DNA from: Nocardia transvalensis NBRC 15921
Lineage (GTDB): Bacteria; Actinomycetota; Actinomycetes; Mycobacteriales; Mycobacteriaceae
Assembly: GCF_000308875.1 (NCBI RefSeq)
Contig: NZ_BAGL01000053.1
Location: forward strand, 1 to 47,455
Length of the DNA: 47,455 nucleotides
Direction of reading: 5' to 3'
Part shown: positions 32,189 through 39,598 of the stretch, one piece after another
Layout: the number at the start of each line of letters is the position of its first letter
Numbering within the stretch: the first letter of the stretch is position 1
Position numbers and translations under genes: made by a program
The notes under the pieces: generated by a model
What the model was told of the DNA's origin: nothing
The model's database searches: none
The model's input: the letters and a program-made list of their open reading frames with translations, nothing else

Positions 32189-32545
32189 TCAGTCGATCCC
32201 CTGCCCCTGGATGATGTCGGCCACGGTCAGCTCGCCGGACTTCCACCGCGCGAACCGCTCCTCCGGCGCCACCGTCACCAGGTCGACGACGCCGAGCAGG
32301 TCGATGGGTAGCAGCCCGTCGAAATGCGCCACGCCGGGGACGATCACGGCGTCCACGCCCAACCGGCCGACGACGTCGCGTAACCGGCCGACCGGGTCGT
32401 GGGTGTTCGGGCCGAAGACGATCGTCTTGCGCAGGTTGTAGCCCAGACGCCGGGCGAGACTGCGCATCTGGATCTCGTCCCACTGCTGCCGCGCGCCCGA
32501 GACATCCTGCCGCACGTACCCGATGGCTTCCGACTTCGCTGTCAT
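32189..32545 (-). CDS. Small protein resembling a degenerate resolvase N-terminal domain
   Basis: This 118-residue protein starts with an IGYVRQDVSG strand, continues with an EIQMRSLARRLGY helix and ends DLVTVAPEERFARWKSGE. The order resembles the catalytic domain of serine recombinases (YVRVS...Q...A...G...). No DNA-binding domain follows, and the arginines that surround the serine in active enzymes are not evident. GAGGAG precedes the ATG at 32545. A regulatory or structural role is more likely than recombination. No mobile-element boundary is seen around it. Confidence 0.55.
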   Translation of the reverse strand: MTAKSEAIGYVRQDVSGARQQWDEIQMRSLARRLGYNLRKTIVFGPNTHDPVGRLRDVVGRLGVDAVIVPGVAHFDGLLPIDLLGVVDLVTVAPEERFARWKSGELTVADIIQGQGID

Positions 32546-32705
32546 GGTCGACTCCTCGCAACGGCTCGGCTTCGAAAGCACCCGCCGCCGGAGAGTCAGG
32601 GGCTCGAAATCGATCCGACGGCGGGGCCGCTTACAGGGTCCTGTGCCGGGACGATTCGCGGAAGCGTTGCAGTGTTGCCAGCTGTTGCCGGGTTGCCGCA
32701 CGAGT

Positions 32706-32736
32706 GCGCCGCGCCGACCGGCGGTCGGCGCGGCGC
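32706..32736 (-). terminator. Strong hairpin downstream of the DUF4232 gene
   Basis: Two perfect 14-bp GC arms (32706-32719 and 32723-32736) enclose a GGC loop, 18 bases after the DUF4232 stop codon. There is no U tract, as is common for actinobacterial hairpin terminators. Confidence 0.65.
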
Positions 32737-32753
32737 GGTGTCGCGGAGGGCAA

Positions 32754-33272
32754 TCAGGCGCCGGGAACCAGGGGTCCGACGAAGGTGCCCGGATGGGTCG
32801 CGCCGTCCTGGCGCTGGACGCTCACGCCCGCGGGCCACGGCGCCTGAAGCTGGGTGGTGGTGTCCGGCGGGGTGACGACGACCGTCGCCGGGACCCAGCC
32901 GTCCGGCCCGCCGGGCAGATAGGTCAGCAGGCTGCTCACCGCGGCGCCGGGCTCCACCGTCTGGGGCGTGGGGTCCGCGGCCTGGCGCGGCAGCGAGTAG
33001 GTGGGCCCGAAGGTCGGGTCCGCGGGGCCGACCAGGTCGACGCCCGGAAAGCCCTGCAGCGCACAGGCTTGCGCGGAGGTGTTGGTCAGGACGACGTCCA
33101 GTGTGCCCTGGCTCGCCGAGTCGGACGGCCGCTCGCGGGTGCTCAGGGCCAGGGATTCGGGGGCGCACGGCGCGGGCGCTGCCGCGCTGGTCACCGCCGG
33201 GATCGTCACCGCCGCCAGGGATGCCAGCACGGCGCCGGCGATTCCCGTTACTCGCCAGGTCGTCGAAGTCAT
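32754..33272 (-). CDS. Secreted DUF4232-domain protein
   Basis: This 172-residue protein has a signal peptide (about 5-31, ending TSAAA) and a DUF4232 domain with the expected cysteines (APCAPESLAL and QACALQGFPGVDLVG) and the C-terminal PWPAGVSVQ strand. DUF4232 proteins are cell-surface or secreted, common in mycobacteria and Nocardia, with no proven activity. GAAAGGAA precedes the ATG at 33272. It stands alone, 99 bases downstream of the SDR gene on the same strand. Confidence 0.8.
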   Translation of the reverse strand: MTSTTWRVTGIAGAVLASLAAVTIPAVTSAAAPAPCAPESLALSTRERPSDSASQGTLDVVLTNTSAQACALQGFPGVDLVGPADPTFGPTYSLPRQAADPTPQTVEPGAAVSSLLTYLPGGPDGWVPATVVVTPPDTTTQLQAPWPAGVSVQRQDGATHPGTFVGPLVPGA

Positions 33273-33371
33273 GGTTCCTTTCGAAATGCCATAGTTCACC
33301 CGGCCATTCGAACAGATATTCCTTCCGGATGGGCGGGCAACCTCCGACGCCGCAGGTGAGCGGGCGATTCG

Positions 33372-34205
33372 TCAGCCCTTGCGACCGGTGAACTCGTCCA
33401 TGGAGTGATAGACGCCGACCGTGTTCAGGTAGAAGTCGCGGACCTTCAGCGGGAGCAGGCCCGAGATGGCGCGGTTCATGCGGGAGGTCCAGGGAATCAC
33501 GACCAGCGGCGTGCCCTTCTTCATCGCCGACCAGGCGGTGTCCACCGCCGTGTCCTGCTCGAGGATCGGGGTGAACCAGAAACCCTTGGCGCCCTCGAAC
33601 ATTCCGGTGTCGATGTAGGTCGGGCAGAACGAGGTGACCTTGACGTGGTCGTTGCCGGACTGCTCGAGTTCCAGTCGCACCGAATCCGACCAGCCCAGCG
33701 CCGCCCACTTGGAACCGGCGTAGACGCTCATCCGCGGATTGGCCACCAGGGCCGCCGAGGAGGCGATGTTCAGCACGCGCGCCGGGCTCCGGCGGGACAC
33801 CATCGCCGGGAGGAATTCCCGCGTGATGTACATGGGCGCCAGGGAATTGATCGCCACGGTCTTCTCGATGTCGGCGGGATCCTTCGTCTCCCAGAAGTAC
33901 CCGTTCCCGCGCACGATGCCCGCGTTGTTGACCAGGACGTCGATATCGCCGACCTCCCGGCGCACCGCCGCCGCGGCCTCCGCGATGGCCGCGGGATCCG
34001 AGACGTCGACCACGTGGTGGTGGATCCGGCTGCCGCCCACCGCGGTCAGCTCGGCCGCCGTCTTCTCCAGCGCCTCCCCGTCGATGTCCCACAGCACGAC
34101 GTCGGCGGCCCGCTCGCCCACGGCCCGCTCCGCGAAGGTCCTGCCCAGTCCCCTCGCGCCGCCGGTGATCAGCACCGTCCGGCCGGACACCGTCTCCATA
34201 TCCAT
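33372..34205 (-). CDS. Short-chain dehydrogenase/reductase
   Basis: This 277-residue classical SDR has the nucleotide motif TGGARGLG (residues 14-21), Asp40 that favours NAD(H), NNAG at 93-96, Ser149/150 and the catalytic YAGSK (Tyr162, Lys166). The long C-terminal part (ILEQDTAVDTAWSAMKKG) resembles membrane-associated lipid or retinol-type SDRs. It should interconvert an alcohol and a ketone or aldehyde. It follows the aldehyde dehydrogenase by 26 bases, so the pair could oxidise alcohol to aldehyde to acid. Both lie downstream of a TetR operator. ATG at 34205 with AGGGG upstream. Confidence 0.87.
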   Translation of the reverse strand: MDMETVSGRTVLITGGARGLGRTFAERAVGERAADVVLWDIDGEALEKTAAELTAVGGSRIHHHVVDVSDPAAIAEAAAAVRREVGDIDVLVNNAGIVRGNGYFWETKDPADIEKTVAINSLAPMYITREFLPAMVSRRSPARVLNIASSAALVANPRMSVYAGSKWAALGWSDSVRLELEQSGNDHVKVTSFCPTYIDTGMFEGAKGFWFTPILEQDTAVDTAWSAMKKGTPLVVIPWTSRMNRAISGLLPLKVRDFYLNTVGVYHSMDEFTGRKG

Positions 34206-34231
34206 CACAACCCCTGTCGTCTCCGCCGGAT

Positions 34232-35803
34232 TCACTTCTGCCGCAGGCTCTTCATCACGCCGAAGTACAGCGTCAGCGTCTTCGCCCACAGCGCCTCGGA
34301 CATGCCCGGGAGCGGCGCGATCGGCAGCGCCCGCTGCACCGCGATGGTCTGGGTGTCGACGTACTTCAGCAGCCCCTCGGGACCGTGCCGCCGCCCGCCG
34401 CCGGAGATGCCGAGCCCGCCCGACGGCGCGGCGACGCTGCCCCAGGCGGCGATGAAGCCCTCGTTCACGTTCACCGATCCGGCGTCGATGCGCGCCGCGA
34501 TCTCTCGCGCGCGGTTCGTATCCCGGCTCCACACACTGGCATTCAGGCCGTAGGCGCTGTCGTTGGCCTGCTCGACCGCCTCGTCGTCGCTGCTCACCCG
34601 GTATACCGACACCACCGGGCCGAACGTCTCCTCGCGGTGGACCGTCATCCCGGCGCGCACGCCCGCGAGGACGGTCGGCTCGTAGAAGTAGGGGCCGAGG
34701 TCGGGGCGGGCGCGCCCGCCCGCGAGCACGGTCGCGCCCTTCGCGACGGCGTCGTCGACATGCGCTGCCACGGTGTCGATCTGGCGCCGGAAGGTCAGCG
34801 AGCCGATCTCGTAGGAGTAGTCCAGGGCCGAGCCGAGCGCCAATTTCCGTGTGTTCTCGGTGAATTCGGCGACGAACCGGTCGTAGACGCTGTCGTGCAC
34901 GTAGATTCGCTCGATCGATTCGCACAGCTGGCCCGCCGACGCGAAGCACGCGCGCACCGCGATCTTCGCCGCCGCCGGCACGTCCGCGTCCGCGAGCACC
35001 AGCAGCGGATTCTTCCCGCCCAGTTCCAGCGAGTAGCCGATCAGCCGCTCCCCCGCCTGGCGGGCGATGGTGCGGCCGGTCGCGCTGGAGCCGGTGTAGT
35101 CGACGAAATCGGCCCGGCCGATCACCTCGCCGCCGATCACCGACCCACGCCCGAGCACGGCCTGCCACAGCCCCTTCGGCAGGCCCGCGCGCTCGGCGGC
35201 ATCGATGGCCCACAGCGCGGTGAGCGCGGTCTGGTTGTCCGGGCGGGCGACCACGGCGTTGCCCGCCAGCAGCGCCGGGAGCGCGTCGGAGGCGGCCAGC
35301 GCCAGCGGGTAGTTCCACGGCGAGATCACCGCGACCACGCCCTTGGGCCGGTTGCGCACCTCCACCCGCGTCAGGACGGGCAGGACGCCGCGCGGGCTGC
35401 GCGGGGCCAGCAGCTTCTCCGCCGCCGCGGCGTAGTAGCGGGCGTTGACCGCCACGTCGCCGACCTCGTCGAAGGCGTGCACGCGCGACTTACCGGTCTC
35501 GGTCTGGACGATGTCGAGAATCGCGTCCTGCTCGCCCAGCACCAGGTCGTGGAACCGGCGCAGCACCGCGGCCCGCTCGGCGACCGGCACCCGGGCCCAC
35601 TGCCGCTGCGCGCGCCGGGCCGCCGCGAACGCCTCCTCGATATCGGCGGTCGACGACTGCGGCAGATCCGCGATCTTGCGGCCGGTGGCCGGGGCGAACA
35701 CCTCGACCGAGGGCGCGCCGCCCGCCGTCGCGTGCGTGAGCAGGGCCCCTACCAGCGACTGCGGGAGCGCGTCGGCGGGGGCGAGCTGCGGGGCGGTCGT
35801 CAT
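34232..35803 (-). CDS. Aldehyde dehydrogenase, succinate-semialdehyde (GabD2)-like
   Basis: This 523-residue enzyme of the aldehyde dehydrogenase superfamily has the catalytic Cys294 (AGQLCESIERIYV), the general base Glu260 (LELGGKN) and Asn164 (SPWNYPL). The whole chain, including FYEPTVL and GRRHGPEGLLKY, recalls mycobacterial GabD2. One oddity is VVARPDNQT, where the family has a cofactor-binding lysine (LKPDSQT); here it is Arg187. It should oxidise an aldehyde to an acid with NAD(P). GAGAGGG precedes the ATG at 35803. It is divergent from the TetR gene and shares its operator, and leads the SDR gene in a two-gene operon. Confidence 0.88.
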   Translation of the reverse strand: MTTAPQLAPADALPQSLVGALLTHATAGGAPSVEVFAPATGRKIADLPQSSTADIEEAFAAARRAQRQWARVPVAERAAVLRRFHDLVLGEQDAILDIVQTETGKSRVHAFDEVGDVAVNARYYAAAAEKLLAPRSPRGVLPVLTRVEVRNRPKGVVAVISPWNYPLALAASDALPALLAGNAVVARPDNQTALTALWAIDAAERAGLPKGLWQAVLGRGSVIGGEVIGRADFVDYTGSSATGRTIARQAGERLIGYSLELGGKNPLLVLADADVPAAAKIAVRACFASAGQLCESIERIYVHDSVYDRFVAEFTENTRKLALGSALDYSYEIGSLTFRRQIDTVAAHVDDAVAKGATVLAGGRARPDLGPYFYEPTVLAGVRAGMTVHREETFGPVVSVYRVSSDDEAVEQANDSAYGLNASVWSRDTNRAREIAARIDAGSVNVNEGFIAAWGSVAAPSGGLGISGGGRRHGPEGLLKYVDTQTIAVQRALPIAPLPGMSEALWAKTLTLYFGVMKSLRQK

Positions 35804-35847
35804 CGTCGGCCCTCTCGATCGGCGGAACATGTCCAACGAATTTATTG

Positions 35848-35877
35848 AACACCAGTGTTAGCTTAACACTGGTGTTA
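35848..35877. promoter_or_regulatory. TetR operator between aldehyde dehydrogenase and tetR
   Basis: AACACCAGTGTTA (35848-35860) and TAACACTGGTGTT (35864-35876) are perfect 13-bp inverted arms with a 3-base spacer. Each arm is itself nearly palindromic, so this looks like two adjacent TetR-dimer sites. It sits midway between the divergent genes in an unusually AT-rich stretch. Confidence 0.75.
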
Positions 35878-35939
35878 GATTAATCGTGTTCCCGCGCGTC
35901 CTGTCAAGCGGCGCGCACCCGAGCTGAGAGGTGTCACAG

Positions 35940-36632
35940 ATGCCGCACGATGGCGTGGCCGCGGCGCACAGCAGTGCCCGCCGGGGCCGCCCGCCACAGA
36001 CGCGCGAACAGGCCGACGAGGTCCGCGCCCGGATCGTGCTGGCCGCCGCCGACGTCTTCACCGCACACGGGTCGCGCGGGCTGAACGTCGCGCGGGTCCT
36101 CGAGCGCGCGGGTATCTCGCGGCCGACCTACTACCGGTATTTCGCGAATGCCGAAGCGCCGCTGCACGTCCTGCTCACCGCCTCCAACGAGGGGCTGGTC
36201 GGCGGCATCCGCGCGGCGCTGGAACGATCCGACGAGCCGGTGCAGCTGGGCATCGGGATCATCGACGCCTATCTGGACTGGGCGCGCGGGCACGGCCCGA
36301 TGCTGCGGCCGGTCTTCGCCGAGCTGCACGATCCGGCCTCGCCGGTCTCGGCCTATCGCGAGGAGGCGTTCGACGACATCCGCGCGCTGGTCCGCACCAA
36401 ATTCGCCGCGCTGGGGCGTCCGGCGCCCAGCCCGCTGGATCTGGATACGGCGCTACAGGTGTGCGAGTTCGTGGTCTACCGGGTATCGGCCGGGGCCGCC
36501 CCGGAACCCGCACCCGACGAGGTGGCCGCGGCGCGGCTCACCATGATCCGCAGCGTGCTGGTCACGCTCGGCCGGCGCGAGGACGTCGAACTCGCGCTGA
36601 CGATTCCGGGAATCTTCGAGCCGGCCGGCTGA
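35940..36632 (+). CDS. TetR family transcriptional regulator
   Basis: This 230-residue protein has a basic N-terminal arm (RRGRPPQTREQ), a TetR helix-turn-helix (about 27-75, LNVARVLERAGISRPTYYRYFAN) and a helical ligand-binding domain. The ATG at 35940 is chosen because GAGAGGTG precedes it; a GTG at 35931 has no site. It is divergent from the aldehyde dehydrogenase, and the intergenic region holds a textbook dyad. It probably represses that operon and itself until an aldehyde- or alcohol-derived ligand appears. It converges on the P450 operon with a 3-base gap. Confidence 0.88.
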   Translation: MPHDGVAAAHSSARRGRPPQTREQADEVRARIVLAAADVFTAHGSRGLNVARVLERAGISRPTYYRYFANAEAPLHVLLTASNEGLVGGIRAALERSDEPVQLGIGIIDAYLDWARGHGPMLRPVFAELHDPASPVSAYREEAFDDIRALVRTKFAALGRPAPSPLDLDTALQVCEFVVYRVSAGAAPEPAPDEVAAARLTMIRSVLVTLGRREDVELALTIPGIFEPAG

Positions 36633-36635
36633 CCG

Positions 36636-37871
36636 CTACGCCGCGGCGTCCAGGTACACCGGCAGGGACCGGTGACCGTTGGAGATGAAACTGCCCATCG
36701 GCACCAGTTCCGAAGCGTCCGTGGCGAATCGCAGCCCCGGGAACCGCTCGAACAGCGCCGGCAGCGCGATGGTCGCCTCCATGCGAGCCAGCGGCGCGCC
36801 GAGGCAGTGGTGCGCGCCGTAGCCGAAGGCGACGTGCTGGTCCTTGGTCTTGCGGTGCACGTCGAAGACGTCGGTGGTCTCGCCGTGGATCTTCGGGTCG
36901 CGGCTGGCGCCGGCGTAGGAGGCGAGAATGGCCTCCCCCTTGGGAATCCGGAATCCGCCGTCGATATCGATGTCCTCCACCGCGTACCGCAGCGGCAGGT
37001 GCGCGACGGGCGCCTGGTAGCGCAGCGTCTCCTCCACCAGATCCGACCACGGCACCCGGCCGGAGACCACGTCGTCGCGCTGCTCCGGATGGGTCAGCAA
37101 GGCGGTGATCGCCTGGTCGAGCAGGTTGACCGTGGTCTCGTGCCCGGCGTTGATCACGAGCATGAGGGTGTCGACGAGTTCCTTCTCGGTCAGCGACGAC
37201 CCGTCGTCCTCGGCGCGCGTGGTGATCAGCACGCTGGTGATGTCGTCGCCCGGATTCTCGCGGCGATAGGAGACGAGTTCGCTGACGAGACCGAACATCT
37301 CGACGTAGTTGGCCTGCGCCTGTTCGGGGGTGAAGGAGGTATCGAAGAAGCCGTCGACGCATTTGTGCATGGGCGCGCCGAGATGGTCGGGCACGCCCAT
37401 CAATTCGGTGATCACGCGGATCGGCACCGGATAGGCGTAGCGGGTGCGGAGATCGGCGACCTCGCCCGGCGGAGTGGCGGCCAGATCGTCGAGCAGGCTC
37501 GTGATGAGTTCCTCGATCCGCGGCCGCAGCGCGGTGGTGCGGCGGTGGGTGAACGCCGGGGACACCAGTTTGCGCAGCCGCCGGTGCTCCGGGCCGTAGG
37601 CGGTGAACATGTTGTCCACGGCCACCCACGGCAGCAGCGGCCACGCCTCGGTGATCTCGCCGTTGCCGTACGCCGCCCAGTGCTGACGCGGATCCTTGGA
37701 CACCCGTGGGTCGGCGAGCAGGCTGCGCAACACGGCCTGGTCGGTGACCGACCACGCGGGCACGCCGCCCGGCAGCACGACCGGGGCGACCGGGCCGAGT
37801 TCGCGGATCCGGGCCGACTCGCCCTGGATATCGGTGCCGGTGAGGTCCAGGACGATCGGATCGTGCGCCAT
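36636..37871 (-). CDS. Cytochrome P450, CYP154-like
   Basis: This 411-residue soluble P450 has the oxygen-binding I-helix motif AGHETT (242-247), the K-helix ETLR (281-284) and the heme loop FGYGAHHCLGAPLAR with ligand Cys356. The N terminus (DPRVSKDPRQHW near 54-65) matches the CYP154 group of actinomycetes, which hydroxylate steroids and other hydrophobic molecules. The ATG at 37871 follows AAGGAGAACCC. It begins 10 bases after the preceding P450 and is convergent with tetR. No ferredoxin or reductase gene is nearby, so it must borrow redox partners. Confidence 0.9.
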   Translation of the reverse strand: MAHDPIVLDLTGTDIQGESARIRELGPVAPVVLPGGVPAWSVTDQAVLRSLLADPRVSKDPRQHWAAYGNGEITEAWPLLPWVAVDNMFTAYGPEHRRLRKLVSPAFTHRRTTALRPRIEELITSLLDDLAATPPGEVADLRTRYAYPVPIRVITELMGVPDHLGAPMHKCVDGFFDTSFTPEQAQANYVEMFGLVSELVSYRRENPGDDITSVLITTRAEDDGSSLTEKELVDTLMLVINAGHETTVNLLDQAITALLTHPEQRDDVVSGRVPWSDLVEETLRYQAPVAHLPLRYAVEDIDIDGGFRIPKGEAILASYAGASRDPKIHGETTDVFDVHRKTKDQHVAFGYGAHHCLGAPLARMEATIALPALFERFPGLRFATDASELVPMGSFISNGHRSLPVYLDAAA

Positions 37872-37881
37872 CGGGTTCTCC

Positions 37882-39135
37882 TTACGCAAGATTCAACGGA
37901 GGGGATGCGGGGAAGGTGACCGGAAGCGCCGCCATGGCGCGGTGGAACGGGCCGGGCCGCCAGGTGATGTCGGCCGTCGTCCCCGCGAGCCCGAGTTCGG
38001 GCAGGGCATCGAGCAGTTGGTCGATCGCGTCCTGCGCGACCAGATAGGCGACCGACCGCGCGGGGCAGGCGTGCGGACCGGCGCTCCACGCGAGGTGGGA
38101 GCGGTTGCCGGTGCGGTCGCCGCCGGCGATGGCCGGATCGTTGTTGCAGCCGGCGAGGCTGATCACGACGGGGCGGTGTGCCGGTAACCAGACGCTGTCG
38201 ATCAGGATCGGCTGGCGCGGATACGTGACGGAGAAGTTCGCCATCGGCGGGTCGTTGAACAGCACCTCGTCGAGCGCGTCGCGGGTGGACATGCTGCCGC
38301 CGAGCATCCCGCCGCCGAACCGGTCGTCGGTGAGCATCAGCAGCAGCGTATTGCTGATCAGGTTCTGCATCGGCTCGATGCCCGCGCCGTAGAAACTGAT
38401 CAGCTGGTAGAGCATCTCCTCGTCGGTGAGGGCGGCCGGGTGGTGCGCCAGGCGCGAGGTCACGTCGTCGCCGCGCTCGTCGCGGCGCATCTGGATCAGC
38501 TCCATCAGCGCCTCGGACAGATGCTGCATGCCCCACGCCGCGTTGACCGTGTCGAACAGCGCGGCCATACCCGTGGCGACCCGCTGCCCGATATCGGCCG
38601 AACAGCCGACGATCCGGTTGAGCGACTCGAAGACGAGCGGGAACGCGTACTGCGACAACAGATCCGCGGAACCGTCCTGGCAGAAGGTGTTGATCAGCGG
38701 GACGGCGATCGACTCCACCGTCGAATGCAGCGCGTGCAGGTCGATTCCGTCGATCGCGGCGACGTAGGCCTGCCGGTAGCGGGCGTGCGCCGTGCCGGAG
38801 TTGCGCAGCGCGTTGGGGTACCACTGCAGCATCGGGCGCACCGGGCAGTCCTCGGGGACCGTGTCCTGCCAGTGCCGCGGATCGGCCGGGAAGTGCTCGG
38901 GGTCGTTGAGGATCCGCAATGCCGTGCGATACCCGATGACCAGCGTCGCCGGGACGCCCGGGGACAGTTCGATGGGCACCATCGAGCCGTACCGCCGCCG
39001 CATGTCCCGGTAGAAGCCGTGCGGGTCGGCCGCGAACTCCGGGGTATCGAGCAGCGTGCGGGGGTCGTCGGAATCTACGGGAGACCCCTGGACCGGGCAC
39101 GTCCCGGTCGTGGCGGTACGCGGGCCGGACGACAC
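37882..39135 (-). CDS. CYP157-like P450 lacking the ExxR motif
   Basis: This 417-residue P450-fold protein keeps the heme-ligand loop (WSAGPHACPARS, Cys357) but lacks two near-universal P450 features. The K-helix ExxR reads EVLF (290-293), and the I-helix acid-alcohol pair reads AGIEP (251-255). Loss of ExxR is a published trait of the Streptomyces CYP157 family, whose members sit next to CYP154 genes, usually in conservon operons. Here the CYP154-like gene follows by 10 bases, but no conservon genes lie upstream. GTG start with GAGGTG eight bases before it. Whether it still does oxidative chemistry is unknown. Confidence 0.85.
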   Translation of the reverse strand: MSSGPRTATTGTCPVQGSPVDSDDPRTLLDTPEFAADPHGFYRDMRRRYGSMVPIELSPGVPATLVIGYRTALRILNDPEHFPADPRHWQDTVPEDCPVRPMLQWYPNALRNSGTAHARYRQAYVAAIDGIDLHALHSTVESIAVPLINTFCQDGSADLLSQYAFPLVFESLNRIVGCSADIGQRVATGMAALFDTVNAAWGMQHLSEALMELIQMRRDERGDDVTSRLAHHPAALTDEEMLYQLISFYGAGIEPMQNLISNTLLLMLTDDRFGGGMLGGSMSTRDALDEVLFNDPPMANFSVTYPRQPILIDSVWLPAHRPVVISLAGCNNDPAIAGGDRTGNRSHLAWSAGPHACPARSVAYLVAQDAIDQLLDALPELGLAGTTADITWRPGPFHRAMAALPVTFPASPPLNLA

Positions 39136-39171
39136 TGAGTGTTCACCTCACAACCATTGCAGCACAACACA

Positions 39172-39198
39172 CTTCGCACGAAACCCAGCCGTGCGAAG
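39172..39198. promoter_or_regulatory. Inverted repeat upstream of the P450 pair
   Basis: CTTCGCACG (39172-39180) and CGTGCGAAG (39190-39198) are perfect 9-bp arms with a 9-base spacer, 36 bases upstream of the CYP157-like start and in a less GC-rich stretch. It is a candidate operator or leader hairpin for the P450 operon. Confidence 0.5.
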
Positions 39199-39372
39199 CA
39201 ACTTACCGACAAGCGTTACCGCCCGGAAGAACCGGACGGCCGCTCCAGATTAGCAGCACTGTCACAGGTTCTCTCCCGATTCCCCAGTCGCCCTTACGAA
39301 CTCACGCACCCACCGGTTTGACCGCCCACTATGCCGGTTGGCTATCGGATTCGGTGTGCATACTCGCTGCGA

Positions 39373-39397
39373 GATCCCGGCCAAAAGCATGCCGGGA
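39373..39397 (+). repeat. Dispersed 25-bp palindromic element, copy 4
   Basis: Forward copy with core CCGGCCAAAAGCATGCCGG, identical over its 25 bases to the copy at 26911-26935. It faces the reverse copy at 39597-39621 across the minisatellite. Confidence 0.9.
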
Positions 39398-39430
39398 ACA
39401 GATCGGAACCGCCACGCTCGGCCGACTATT

Positions 39431-39598
39431 CCGGGACGGCCACCCGCACCAATCCCGGGACGACCACCCGCACCTATCCCGGCACGACCACCCGCACCTA
39501 TCCCGGCACGACCACCCACACCTATCCCGGCACGACCACCCACACCTATCCCGGCACGACCACCAGCACCTATCCCGGCACGAGCACCCTCATTTATC
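39431..39598. repeat. 24-bp minisatellite, seven units
   Basis: CCGG starts recur at 39431, 39455, 39479, 39503, 39527, 39551, 39575 and 39599, an exact 24-bp period. The middle units read CCGGCACGACCACCC then RCACCTATC. The beginning of the unit, TCCCGGCACG, is identical to the left arm of the palindromic element that ends the array. The last CCGG belongs to that element. Confidence 0.93.

Larger units (their letters stand above)
39136..39593. other. 458-bp intergenic region with repeats
   Basis: Between the P450 operon (start at 39135) and the recD stop lie the P450 promoter region with the 9-bp dyad, a stretch of about 170 bases with nothing recognisable, one repeat element (39373-39397) and the 24-bp minisatellite. 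Frames across the minisatellite are open only because the unit is a multiple of three. Confidence 0.8.

Noticed and set aside
32189..32545. Mobile-element integrase
   Set aside because: The protein lacks a DNA-binding domain and no attachment repeats or cargo genes flank it.
39431..39598. Possible CRISPR array
   Set aside because: The 24-bp units abut each other with no unique spacers, and no cas genes are present. It is a simple minisatellite.
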